Origin: Thalassobacillus devorans
GTDB taxonomy: Bacteria; Bacillota; Bacilli; Bacillales; Halobacillaceae
DNA length: 64,000 nucleotides
NCBI RefSeq assembly: GCF_900176565.1
Contig: NZ_FXEH01000006.1
Span: 1-64,000, forward strand
Direction: 5' to 3'
Made by a program: the position numbers and the translations under genes. Numbering within the stretch: position 1 is the first letter of the stretch; every line of letters starts with the position of its first letter. This document shows positions 53,062-61,975 of the stretch, piece by piece. The notes beneath the pieces are model-generated. The model searched no databases, had not been told where the DNA came from, and worked only from the letters and a program-made list of their open reading frames with translations.

Positions 53062-54810
53062 ATGTTTGGTGTGTTCAGTAAGTTAGGGTGGTTTTTTAAA
53101 TTACATTGGAAAAGGTACACATTTGCGATCATTGCTTTGGTCATTGCGAGTGTGATTGATATTATCCCGCCAAAATTAGTGGGAATGGCAATTGATGAAA
53201 TTCAATTCAACAGTCTCAGTTTGGAGCGGTTAGCAGAAATTATGTTGATTTATGGAGGCCTGATCGTCGCAAGTTATACGATATCCTTCCTATGGGACTA
53301 TACGTTATTCGGCGGGGCAATCATGATGGAGCAGGCGATGCGCTCGAAATTGATGAATCATTTTCTCAGGATGACGCCAAGTTTCTTCCAAAAGTTCCGG
53401 ACTGGAGATTTGATGGCGAGGGCTACCAATGATCTAAGGGCATTGAATATGACGGCTGGTTTCGGTATTCTTACCCTCGTTGATTCCACGATTTTCATGT
53501 TCCTCTTGATTGCAGTTATGGGATTTACGATCAGCTGGAAACTGACACTGGCAGCGCTGATTCCATTACCGATCATGGCTGTGGTGATGAACCGCTATGG
53601 AAAAGCGATACACAAGCGGTTTATGGAAGCACAGAAAGCTTTTGGAAACATGAACGATGATGTCCTCGAATCTGTGAAGGGTGTAAGGGTCATACGTGCC
53701 TTTGTGCAGGAAAAGCAGGATGAAACTCGATTCAAGGCTATGACGGAAGATGTTTATGACAAGAATGTTGAGGTCGCTAAAATTGATGCCATGTTCGAAC
53801 CGACAATAACGATATTAGTAGGAATCTCTTACACGATTGGATTGGGGTACGGCTCGTCCCTGGTTTTTCAAAACGTGATGACGCTTGGAGAACTGGTTTC
53901 ATTCAACGTTTATCTCGGAATGCTGATTTGGCCGATGTTTGCAGTTGGAGAACTGATCAATGTCATGCAACGGGGAAATGCATCGCTTGATCGTGTAAAT
54001 GAAACGCTGAACCATAAACCCGATGTCATTGATCCTTCTCAGCCGAAACGACAAAAGCGACCAGGAAGAATTGTATTTAAGGATGTTTCCTTCCAGTATC
54101 CTGAAAGCTCATTGACAGGCCTGCAGGGGATTGACCTGGAAATTGAACCCGGGCAGACAATTGGCGTCGTTGGTAAAACAGGAGCAGGGAAGACCACGCT
54201 GTTTCGACAGTTGTTAAGAGACTATCCTGGTATGACCGGTTCTTTGACGATTTCTAACACGCCGATCTCAGACTTTTCATTAGAAACTACACGAGCGTGG
54301 ATTGGTTATGTGCCTCAGGAACAAGTATTGTTTTCAAAAACCGTGAGGGAAAACATACAATTCGGCAAAGCGGATGCCAGTGATGACGAAATCTACCAAG
54401 TAATGGAGCTTGCTCATTTTCTCGAGGATATCAAAAACTTGAGTGAAGGTTTGGATACAAAGGTCGGTGAAAGCGGAGTCACCTTGTCGGGAGGTCAGAA
54501 ACAGCGAGTAGCGATTGCAAGAGCTTTTGTCATGGAGCCAGAGATTTTGATTCTGGATGATGCCATGTCAGCGGTTGATGGAAAGACAGAAGCGAATATC
54601 ATTCAACATCTCAAAGAAGAACGAAAAGGGAAGACCACATTGATTGCTGCCCATCGTCTATCTGCAGTTGCCCATGCTGACCATATTATTGTACTGGAGG
54701 ATGGCAAAATTGTGGAAGAAGGCAGCCACCAGCAATTGATGAAATCGCGTGGCTGGTACCGGTCCCAATATGAACTTCAGCAAATGGATGAAAAGGGGGC
54801 GGTCTCGTGA
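53062..54810 (+). CDS. bmrC: ABC exporter half-transporter (BmrC/YheI-like)
   Basis: 582 aa. N-terminal six-helix ABC exporter domain starting KLGWFFKLHWKRYTFAI and IIPPKLVGMAIDEI, as in YheI, then the nucleotide-binding domain with Walker A GKTGAGKTTLF (about 372), signature LSGGQKQRVAIARA and Walker B ILILDDAMSAVD. The Asp after Walker B (DD in place of DE) marks the degenerate site of a heterodimeric exporter. Pairs with the next gene. BmrCD-type pumps export drugs and are induced by ribosome-targeting antibiotics. ATG 53062 has GGAGAAG just upstream. Confidence 0.88.
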   Translation: MFGVFSKLGWFFKLHWKRYTFAIIALVIASVIDIIPPKLVGMAIDEIQFNSLSLERLAEIMLIYGGLIVASYTISFLWDYTLFGGAIMMEQAMRSKLMNHFLRMTPSFFQKFRTGDLMARATNDLRALNMTAGFGILTLVDSTIFMFLLIAVMGFTISWKLTLAALIPLPIMAVVMNRYGKAIHKRFMEAQKAFGNMNDDVLESVKGVRVIRAFVQEKQDETRFKAMTEDVYDKNVEVAKIDAMFEPTITILVGISYTIGLGYGSSLVFQNVMTLGELVSFNVYLGMLIWPMFAVGELINVMQRGNASLDRVNETLNHKPDVIDPSQPKRQKRPGRIVFKDVSFQYPESSLTGLQGIDLEIEPGQTIGVVGKTGAGKTTLFRQLLRDYPGMTGSLTISNTPISDFSLETTRAWIGYVPQEQVLFSKTVRENIQFGKADASDDEIYQVMELAHFLEDIKNLSEGLDTKVGESGVTLSGGQKQRVAIARAFVMEPEILILDDAMSAVDGKTEANIIQHLKEERKGKTTLIAAHRLSAVAHADHIIVLEDGKIVEEGSHQQLMKSRGWYRSQYELQQMDEKGAVS

Positions 54811-56840
54811 GAGCAGGACACAAGACAGAGAAGAAATTGTTTCACTACGCATGGATGTTTCGTAAACCCATCAGCATCGGATTAATTTGCCTTGTTCTTG
54901 CAGTAGCACTGGAACTTACTGGTCCATTTATCGCAAAAAGACTGATTGATCAGCATGTCGTTGGCATTGAATCGACCTGGCATCAAGTAAAAAGTGAGGA
55001 TGACTATACGGTTAATTATCAAGGAGCCTTATACAAACGGGAAGACCGTCTTGGTGGGAGTGAAACTACGGATAATCCAGCCACCATTCTTCAAGTAGGG
55101 AGCAGCTATTATTTTGTTGATCAAATGGTGCCTACGACAGGAAAAAGAGAAATAGAAGGCGAAACGCTGGCGATACAGACCCCGGATGAAAAGCTGTCTG
55201 CACAGGCAGAAAAGCTTTCCCTGACAGAACTTTATCGCTTCTTTCAGCCGGAGCGGCCGGCGATATACCGTCTGTTAGGGTTGTATGTTGGATTACTATT
55301 AATTGCGGCAGTATTTCAGTTCTGGAATACATTTTTATTGCAAAGGACATCGAATCGAATCATACAGCAGATGCGGGAAGATGTCTTCGCCCATATCCAG
55401 CGGCTGCCGATCAGCTACTTTATCAATCAGCCGGCAGGGAAGGTTGTTGCCCGTGTCACGAATGATACAGAAGCGATACGCGAGCTTTACGTACGTGTTT
55501 TGGCTACATTTGTGACCAGTTTTGTTTATATGACAGGTATTTATATCGCTTTATTTTTGCTTGATGTACGGCTGGCGGTTATGTGTCTGCTGCTGTTGCC
55601 GATTATAGCGTTATGGATGCGTGTTTATAAATATTATGGTGGAAAATATAACAAAGTTGTCCGTTCTACGGTTAGTGATATGAATGGAAACATCAATGAA
55701 GCAATCCAGGGCATGTCGATTATCCAGGCTTTTCGTAGACAACATCAGACATCAGAAGAATTTGAGGCTTTGAACAGTAAGCATTTCACCTATCAGAAGA
55801 AGCTCATTCGTCTGAGTGCATTAACTTCCCATAACCTGGTTAATGTTTTGAGGAACCTGGCATTTGTAGCATTCATCTGGTACTTTGGGTCCCAGTCCAT
55901 CAGCGCACAAGGAGTAATCACGGTCGGCGTTCTCTACGCTTTTGTCGACTATTTAACCCGGCTGTTTCAGCCTGTCAACGACCTTGTCAACCAGCTTCCC
56001 CAGCTGCAACAGGCCCGGGTAGCAGCCGGACGGGTATTTGAAATGATGGAAGAGGAAGGCGAGGATGTCAAAGATACCAAAGTTCCCCGCTATAAAGGGC
56101 ACGTCCGCTTTGATCATGTGTCTTTTGCTTACGAAAAAGATGAATATATCTTAAAAGATATCGACTTTGAAGTAACAGCAGGACAAACGGCAGCATTTGT
56201 CGGCCATACCGGTTCGGGGAAAAGTTCCATCATGAATTTGCTGTTTCGTTTTTATGACCCGCAGAAAGGGACTATTACAATTGACGGGCAGGATACAAAA
56301 AGTTGGTCACGCCAGCAGGTACGAAGTCATATGGGAATAGTATTGCAGGATCCATTTTTGTTTACAGGAACTATTTTGTCGAATGTTACGATGAATGATC
56401 CTGATATTTCCCGGGAAATGGCGATTCATGCTCTGAAGGCTGTTGGGGCAGATAGATTTATTGAAAAGCTGCCAAATCAGTATGATGAACCTGTTAAAGA
56501 GAAAGGGAGCTCGTTTTCCACGGGGGAACGCCAGCTTATTTCTTTTGCCAGGGCGCTTGCTTTTGACCCGGCGATACTTATCCTCGATGAAGCGACCGCA
56601 AATATCGATACGGAAACGGAAAAACTGATTCAGGAGGCACTCCAGGTCCTTAAGCAGGGGCGCACCACCCTTGTCATCGCCCATCGGCTATCTACGATTC
56701 AACAGGCAGATCAAATTTTTGTACTTCAGCATGGTACAATGATGGAAAAGGGAACACATGAACAATTGCTTGCTGAAGAAGGACTTTATTATCAAATGTA
56801 TCAAATGCAGCAGGGAAAAGTGAAAGCAGCTGCCATGTGA
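54807..56840 (+). CDS. bmrD: ABC exporter half-transporter (BmrD/YheH-like)
   Basis: 677 aa. Longer than its partner because an extracytoplasmic segment of about 100 residues sits between helices 1 and 2 (about residues 45-140), as in YheH. Walker A GHTGSGKSSIM, signature FSTGERQLISFARA (not the canonical LSGGQ) and Walker B ILILDEATANID with the catalytic Glu, so the consensus ATPase site is shared with BmrC. GTG start overlaps the bmrC stop by 4 nt. Confidence 0.88.
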   Translation: MRAGHKTEKKLFHYAWMFRKPISIGLICLVLAVALELTGPFIAKRLIDQHVVGIESTWHQVKSEDDYTVNYQGALYKREDRLGGSETTDNPATILQVGSSYYFVDQMVPTTGKREIEGETLAIQTPDEKLSAQAEKLSLTELYRFFQPERPAIYRLLGLYVGLLLIAAVFQFWNTFLLQRTSNRIIQQMREDVFAHIQRLPISYFINQPAGKVVARVTNDTEAIRELYVRVLATFVTSFVYMTGIYIALFLLDVRLAVMCLLLLPIIALWMRVYKYYGGKYNKVVRSTVSDMNGNINEAIQGMSIIQAFRRQHQTSEEFEALNSKHFTYQKKLIRLSALTSHNLVNVLRNLAFVAFIWYFGSQSISAQGVITVGVLYAFVDYLTRLFQPVNDLVNQLPQLQQARVAAGRVFEMMEEEGEDVKDTKVPRYKGHVRFDHVSFAYEKDEYILKDIDFEVTAGQTAAFVGHTGSGKSSIMNLLFRFYDPQKGTITIDGQDTKSWSRQQVRSHMGIVLQDPFLFTGTILSNVTMNDPDISREMAIHALKAVGADRFIEKLPNQYDEPVKEKGSSFSTGERQLISFARALAFDPAILILDEATANIDTETEKLIQEALQVLKQGRTTLVIAHRLSTIQQADQIFVLQHGTMMEKGTHEQLLAEEGLYYQMYQMQQGKVKAAAM

Positions 56841-56873
56841 TTTCCTTCATTCTGTTAATAAGGTGGCGGCATC

Positions 56874-57686
56874 ATGGGGAAAGATGAACAGAAGAAAGAT
56901 ATAATTGATGAGGATCTTTATGAAGAAATAGATGAAGAAGAGATGTTTGAGCTTGTCCAGGAAGAAAAGCGAAAAGCCATCGCTCGTGCCCGTGAAGAAA
57001 AAGAGAAGCCTGGGCGCCCGTTTCCCAAATGGGCGTTTTGGCTTGTCGCTATCGTAATGGTCTTGAATCTGGCAGCGGTAATCCCGCAAACTTATTCGAT
57101 CCCTGCCATTGATTTTTTGGTCACTTCTGCTAAGTTATCTGCCAACCCGGATATTGACGAGTATCAGGACGCTGTAGTGGTTGTTCAAGGGGGAGAAAGT
57201 AAAGGGACGGGATTCGCTATATCAAGTAATGGCACAATTATTACAAATCATCATGTCATTGAGAATGAAAAGAGGATATCTGTAGCTTTTCCGGAGGAAG
57301 GGTTGTTTCATGCAGAGGTTAAGGCTTCTTACCCGGATGTCGACCTGGCCGTTCTGGCGGTGGAAGGCGAATCTCTTCCGCATCTTGAGCTGGCGGAAAG
57401 CACTGCCTTTGAAACGGATGAATCCTTTTATTTTATTGGTAACCCCCTTCGTTTTACAGGAATTGCTAACCAGGGGACCATCATCGATTATATCCAGCTG
57501 GACAACTGGGAAAAACCTGTGATGATGCTAGATGCCCCAGTGTATAGGGGAAACAGCGGGAGTCCTGTTATCAATGATGAAGGGCAAGTGATAGGTGTGG
57601 TGTTCGCCACACTGAAACACGACGTGCATGGGAAAGTCGGACTTGCGGTTCCGATTGATTATTTCCATGAGAATATCAGGCAATAA
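56874..57686 (+). CDS. membrane-anchored trypsin-like serine protease (HtrA-like, no PDZ)
   Basis: 270 aa. Acidic cytoplasmic N-terminus, one membrane helix (WAFWLVAIVMVLNLAAVI, about 53-70), then a trypsin-fold domain with all three catalytic residues: His in TNHHVIE, Asp in DVDLAVLAV, Ser in RGNSGSPVIN. HtrA proteins normally have one or two PDZ domains after the protease; none is present here. Likely acts outside the membrane on misfolded or surface proteins. ATG follows AAGGTGG, 33 nt after bmrD, so it may be co-transcribed. Confidence 0.87.
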   Translation: MGKDEQKKDIIDEDLYEEIDEEEMFELVQEEKRKAIARAREEKEKPGRPFPKWAFWLVAIVMVLNLAAVIPQTYSIPAIDFLVTSAKLSANPDIDEYQDAVVVVQGGESKGTGFAISSNGTIITNHHVIENEKRISVAFPEEGLFHAEVKASYPDVDLAVLAVEGESLPHLELAESTAFETDESFYFIGNPLRFTGIANQGTIIDYIQLDNWEKPVMMLDAPVYRGNSGSPVINDEGQVIGVVFATLKHDVHGKVGLAVPIDYFHENIRQ

Positions 57687-57693
57687 ATAGAAG

Positions 57694-57727
57694 GAGCCCC
57701 GTTACCTGTGTAACGGGGCTCTTTTGG
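57694..57727 (+). terminator. terminator of the protease gene
   Basis: AGCCCCGTTAC, CTGT, GTAACGGGGCT, CTTTT. Confidence 0.9.
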
Positions 57728-57748
57728 AATAGTTAGGAATATAGGAAC

Positions 57749-58369
57749 TCATGATTCTATCACGTTTCCCAGGGTGGGGATGGGGTGGAACTTGAATAAT
57801 TCAGCAAAATGAATCAAATTGTAAGTCATTCGTTCGATATTGTCGAGTGCCACATGATCTCGGGAGATATCCACTGCTTCTTCTTGACCTGATTCATGTC
57901 GCCCCTCGTAGGTGGCGTGCGCATGGGGAGGGATGGTAAATCCAATCATAGAAAGTTGATAGAAAATCGATTGAGCAGCAGAGCGGCCGCCATCTTCTTT
58001 TGCACCGGCTACAACAACCCCGCTAACTTTATTATAAAAAAGGGACTGTCCCTTTTTATTTTGCAACTTTTGATAACCTTGAAGCCGTTCCAGTATAAGA
58101 CTGGCGATGCTGCTTTTTTCTCCCATGGAAATCGGTGTCCCGATAATTACGATATCGGCTTCCTTGATCTTATTAAATATGAATGGCCAATCATCATCGC
58201 CATCGAGACGGTCGGTGATACCGAAAGAGATATGGAAATCCCTTAAATGAATCCGGTTCGTATCAATCTGTTCCCTCTGTAATATTTTTGTTGCTTCATG
58301 AAGTAATTGTTCTGTTTCACTGGCGTCTGTTCCTCGTTTTAATGTCGTATTTAATAGAACAGCTTTCAA
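57749..58369 (-). CDS. flavodoxin-fold NAD(P)H-dependent oxidoreductase
   Basis: 206 aa. FMN-reductase/flavodoxin fold: MKAVLLNTTLKRGTDASET phosphate loop, ADIVIIGTPISMGEKSSIA and VVVAGAKEDGGRSAAQSIFYQL loops around FMN. Probably reduces quinones, azo or nitro compounds or flavin; substrate unknown. Single gene, convergent with the protease gene. An AGGAGGG-type site precedes the ATG. Confidence 0.85.
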   Translation of the reverse strand: MKAVLLNTTLKRGTDASETEQLLHEATKILQREQIDTNRIHLRDFHISFGITDRLDGDDDWPFIFNKIKEADIVIIGTPISMGEKSSIASLILERLQGYQKLQNKKGQSLFYNKVSGVVVAGAKEDGGRSAAQSIFYQLSMIGFTIPPHAHATYEGRHESGQEEAVDISRDHVALDNIERMTYNLIHFAELFKFHPIPTLGNVIES

Positions 58370-58522
58370 TCCTTACCCTCCTTTCGCCAACAATCTTACT
58401 GTGTTTATACCTGTTATGAAAAAGAGCTAAACCACTCGGAATAACTTACCTCCCAAGTTTTACTATATATGACAAAGGGAAAAATAATTATAAATCACCA
58501 GTCTTTTATGAGGAGGGGTTAC

Positions 58523-59308
58523 ATGTTATATTTTGCAAGTACATTAAAAAACTATAATATCCAGGCCAATGATGGGGAGCTTGGCAAAGTGAAAGACTTA
58601 TATTTTGATGATAAGAAATGGACGGTCCGCTACTTAGTGGCTGATACAAGGAAATGGCTGCCTGGAAAGAAAGTGGTAGTCTCTCCTTCCGGGGTAAAGG
58701 CAATCGACACTGAAGAACAAGTAATCCATGTGGAAAATAATAAAGAAGATATACGGAATAATGCGGCCTTGGAAGAAAAGCAGGACTTTTCTTATGAGAA
58801 AGAAATGGAATTGTCCGATACCTTTGGTTGGAAACAATATTGGACAGGGGAATTTCTATGGGGCGGCTATTTGACACCGATGGACCCGATGGAGGAACCA
58901 GCGAGAGCAGCTGAGCCCCAAACGACAAAGGAACCCCCTATCAATGATAATGTTCATGGCAGGAATGATAAACTGCGCAGCGCCGAAAACATTAAAGGTG
59001 AGTTTAAACACGGAGTTGTGCACGGAGAAAATGGCCAAATCGGCTATATAAAAGATATCATGATTGATGAGGATACTTGGAGAATAAGATATTTACTTGT
59101 AGATACGAGCGAATGGTCTACAAATGAACGGGTGCTGTTATCGCCGGATTGGCTGCAATCGGTAGATTGGTTAGCGAATGATTTTTATATAGATCTAAAA
59201 CTGGAAACGATTGAAGAAGGTCCTAATTATGAGAAAGACCAAATAGTGTCAAAAGAATTCGAAGAGATGATTTATCGAAAATATCGCAAAGAACCCTATT
59301 GGCAGTAA
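58523..59308 (+). CDS. PRC-barrel domain protein, two repeats
   Basis: 261 aa from ATG 58523 (GAGGAGGGG upstream). Two PRC-barrel units: YNIQANDGELGKVKDLYFDD...WTVRYLVADT (about 10-75) and GVVHGENGQIGYIKDIMIDED...WRIRYLLVDTSEW (about 165-230), with a linker containing WKQYWTGEFLWGGYLTP. Such proteins bind RNA or partner proteins; in Bacillus they are stress-associated and uncharacterised. Monocistronic, own terminator. Confidence 0.85.
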   Translation: MLYFASTLKNYNIQANDGELGKVKDLYFDDKKWTVRYLVADTRKWLPGKKVVVSPSGVKAIDTEEQVIHVENNKEDIRNNAALEEKQDFSYEKEMELSDTFGWKQYWTGEFLWGGYLTPMDPMEEPARAAEPQTTKEPPINDNVHGRNDKLRSAENIKGEFKHGVVHGENGQIGYIKDIMIDEDTWRIRYLLVDTSEWSTNERVLLSPDWLQSVDWLANDFYIDLKLETIEEGPNYEKDQIVSKEFEEMIYRKYRKEPYWQ

Positions 59309-59322
59309 TACGAATATAGTTT

Positions 59323-59352
59323 AAGGCCTCACCAGGTGGTGGGGCTTTTTTC
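59323..59352 (+). terminator. terminator of the PRC-barrel gene
   Basis: AGGCCTCACCA, GG, TGGTGGGGCTTTTTT. Confidence 0.85.
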
Positions 59353-59572
59353 TTACCTGGATTTTGTCCACAGGAAATTGGGCCTATATTTTGAAATCAT
59401 CATTTAATAAAATGTAAACAACCTGTGCTAGATAACAGGATGATAATTCGATAAGATAGTCACGTTGAACATTTTAGTAATAGAATAGGCCCCTTAATAT
59501 AGTTAGGTTATACTTCAGAAATAAGGTTGGTTGAAACATCTTTGTAACATAATTGAAAGAATTTTGATAAGA

Positions 59573-59601
59573 ACACCCATAAAATAAAAGGCTCTCACGA
59601 A
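59573..59601 (+). promoter_or_regulatory. candidate sigma-I promoter of sigI-rsgI
   Basis: ACACCC (59573-59578) and CGAA (59598-59601), 19 nt apart, resemble the known SigI elements (-35 rich in ACCC, -10 CGAA). It lies 29 nt before the sigI start codon and suggests autoregulation. The rest of the 320-nt gap upstream is AT-rich with no other clear element. Confidence 0.5.
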
Positions 59602-59629
59602 ATTTCTTAATAGCTGGAGGTGGTAAAGG

Positions 59630-60370
59630 TTGATCAGGAGTCTGTTTGATAAGAAAACTGACACCTCCCTCAATGAGCAAGTGACATTAGCACAAGCGGG
59701 AGACGAAGAAATTCGTAATCACCTTTTACAACAATATCAACCTTTTATCGCCAAAAATGTTTCTGAAGTATGTAAACGGTACATTGACCAACATAAGGAT
59801 GATGAATTCAGCATAGGGCTGATGGCATTCAATGAAGCGATCGACTCCTTCTCCTCCAAAAAGGGGAGCTCATTCTTATCTTTTGCGCGCCTGGTCATTA
59901 AGCGCAAGGTGATTGATTTTATCCGGAATGAGCAGCGCCATTTGATGGCTGCTTCCCTTGATGAAGATTATGAGAATGAAGAACAGATGGAGAACCCATC
60001 TGAAATTACGGCCGCTAAAGAGCAATATGAACGCCAGACAGAAGCATGGTACCGACGGGAAGAGATCAAGGATTTTCAATTGAAGTTGAAGCAGTACAAG
60101 CTATCTTTCAAAGAACTTACCGAAGTATCTCCTCAGCACCGGGACGCCCGTGAATCAGCGATTCGGGTAGCCAGGGTAATTTATGGAGATGCAGAACTAA
60201 GGGAAAAAGTCTTGAAAAAGGGCAGACTGCCAATCAAAGATCTCGTTGGCCGTGTGGATGTCAGTAAGAAAACGCTGGAACGGAATCGGAAATTTATTCT
60301 GGCGATGGTTATCATTCTTAGTGAAGAATATGTGTACCTAAAAGACTATATTAAGGGGGTGGGGTTGTGA
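59630..60370 (+). CDS. sigI: RNA polymerase sigma factor SigI
   Basis: 246 aa. Sigma-70-like region 2 (RNHLLQQYQPFIAKNVSEVCKRYI ... FSIGLMAFNEAIDSFSSKKGSSFLSFARLVIKRKVIDFIRNEQR) without a normal region 4; the C-terminal half (LKLKQYKLSFKELTEVSPQHRDARE, DLVGRVDVSKKTLERNRKFI) is the SigI-type DNA-binding domain. Controls heat and cell-wall stress genes in Bacillus. TTG start after GGAGGTGG. Stop overlaps rsgI start, so the pair is translationally coupled. Confidence 0.93.
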   Translation: MIRSLFDKKTDTSLNEQVTLAQAGDEEIRNHLLQQYQPFIAKNVSEVCKRYIDQHKDDEFSIGLMAFNEAIDSFSSKKGSSFLSFARLVIKRKVIDFIRNEQRHLMAASLDEDYENEEQMENPSEITAAKEQYERQTEAWYRREEIKDFQLKLKQYKLSFKELTEVSPQHRDARESAIRVARVIYGDAELREKVLKKGRLPIKDLVGRVDVSKKTLERNRKFILAMVIILSEEYVYLKDYIKGVGL

Positions 60371-61608
60371 GAAAAGGAATTGTCATGGAACACCACCGTG
60401 GTTATACCATTGTTCTTACCGAGTTTGGTACTTTTCACAAAGCAAAACCACTGAATGATGTAGAAGTCGGAATGGAATCCCATTACGAGCTTCTGCCGGA
60501 AAGAAAGGGATCAGCTGGATTTTTTCTGTTGAAAAAGCAGCATGCCAAGCTGCGGATACTAGCAATGGCAACGGCAATTCTCCTTGCATTTTTACCTTTA
60601 TATTCCTGGTATGACAGTAATAAAGCATATGCTTATGTGAATGTCGATATCAACCCAAGTGTTGAACTGGAAATTAATGAAGATAGACAGGTACTGAACA
60701 TGATTCCCCATAATGAGGATGCAGCTAAACTGCTCGATGAATTTTCCTCATGGAAGCATAAAACTGCAGAAGAAGTGATTGTCCGGTTTGTAGAGCTTAG
60801 TGAAAAACAAGGGATGATGAATGAGCTTGACAGTGTCCTTGTAGGGGTCAGTTATTTGAACGAAGAGCTGGAATTTGATTTTACCGAAGAGATCGAAGAT
60901 TATGTCGATGAACAATTAGCCACTTTAAGTGTAGCGGCTTTTGTTGTACCGGAAAGTATCCGTACCAAGGCGAAAGAAGTGAACAAGCCGGTCAACCAAT
61001 ATATGGCTGAAACAATATCGGCCGACAGTTCCACTGTTCAAGACGAGGATGTTTCCACCAGCGAGGTTCAACAGCTGGATGGGGAAGATAAAGATATTAT
61101 TCAATCTTTTTATAAATCAGAAGAACCAAAGGACCCCGTGGAGAAAAAGGAAGAGGGGTCAAAGAACAAGCCGGTTAAAACTGAAAAAGCGAAACAAACA
61201 ACTCCTCCTGGTCAGGAAAAACAGGATAGAGGCCAAAAGTCATCGCCTGTCGAGAAGAAGAACGATCATCCCGGCCAAGGAAAAGGGCTTGAAAAGGAAA
61301 AGCCTGAAAAAAATACAAATGAGAAAAAAGATAATCATACAAAAGGGAATGAACCTTCCAGTAAAGCTAACGACAAGGTGAAAGAAAAACAGGCACCTGG
61401 TCAAGAAAAAAAGAAGGGTCATTCTCCTTCTGGTGGAGATAAAAAGAAGAATAAAAACTCCTCTAAGGAATCAGGTCAGTATAAGACACCGCCTGGTCAT
61501 ATGAAAAAAGATACTGGTAAGGAAAAACAAGCACCTGGTCATAAGAAGAGAGATTCAAATAAAGACAAACAGCCACCAGGACAATCTAAAAAAGAGAATA
61601 AAAAATAA
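60367..61608 (+). CDS. rsgI: anti-sigma-I factor RsgI with Pro-Gly/Lys repeat tail
   Basis: 413 aa, GTG start overlapping sigI by 4 nt. The cytoplasmic RsgI N-domain (about 1-55) binds SigI; one membrane helix (LRILAMATAILLAFLPLYSWY, about 61-81); then the conserved juxtamembrane region YAYVNVDINPSVELEINEDRQV. The outer C-terminus (about 240-413) is highly charged with at least six units of the form (A/P/H)PG(Q/H) plus Lys-rich spacer (PPGQEK, HPGQGK, APGQEK, PPGHMK, APGHKK, PPGQSK). Clostridial RsgI tails bind polysaccharides; this one may contact the wall. Confidence 0.92.
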   Translation: MRKGIVMEHHRGYTIVLTEFGTFHKAKPLNDVEVGMESHYELLPERKGSAGFFLLKKQHAKLRILAMATAILLAFLPLYSWYDSNKAYAYVNVDINPSVELEINEDRQVLNMIPHNEDAAKLLDEFSSWKHKTAEEVIVRFVELSEKQGMMNELDSVLVGVSYLNEELEFDFTEEIEDYVDEQLATLSVAAFVVPESIRTKAKEVNKPVNQYMAETISADSSTVQDEDVSTSEVQQLDGEDKDIIQSFYKSEEPKDPVEKKEEGSKNKPVKTEKAKQTTPPGQEKQDRGQKSSPVEKKNDHPGQGKGLEKEKPEKNTNEKKDNHTKGNEPSSKANDKVKEKQAPGQEKKKGHSPSGGDKKKNKNSSKESGQYKTPPGHMKKDTGKEKQAPGHKKRDSNKDKQPPGQSKKENKK

Positions 61609-61644
61609 GCAAAACCGTAGGGATTAACCTGCGGTTTTGCTTAT
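61609..61644 (+). terminator. terminator of sigI-rsgI
   Basis: GCAAAACCGTAGG, loop, CCTGCGGTTTTGC, TTATT. Confidence 0.85.
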
Positions 61645-61678
61645 TGGTCCGGTTAAATCTGCGTATTTATTTTATAGA

Positions 61679-61775
61679 AAAGCTCCCAATTGCTGAAGAC
61701 TCAGTTTCGAGACGTTAGGTAGCGATTATGGTGGCTGGGAAAACGGATCGCTTTCCGTGGGCTATAAAGATTAAC
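61679..61775 (+). repeat. dispersed repeat R4, truncated
   Basis: Starts AGCTCCCAATTGCTGAAGAC TCAG like R2, continues through GGCTGGGAAAACGGATCGCTTTCCGTGGGCT, then ends abruptly in AT-rich DNA, so only about the left half of the element remains. The following 200 nt before the next gene are AT-rich and show no clear element. Confidence 0.65.
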
Positions 61776-61975
61776 TATATTCGTTTACCTTTTTTAACAT
61801 GGATTTCAATGAACGTGAATAAATATTAACAGGACAAGCAAATACATATATCTATTTTTCTTGGAAAATAGTATACTGACATCAACTTGTAATATTTAGT
61901 ATTTTTATGAAACTTTTAGTAGCCAGAGTCGTATAACAATTAGGATGAATGATTACACAAAATAGGGGGAGAAAC

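Noticed and set aside
59390-59560. WalR-like TGTAA direct repeats upstream of sigI
   Set aside because: Two candidate pairs match only four of six bases in the second half-site; too weak to call.
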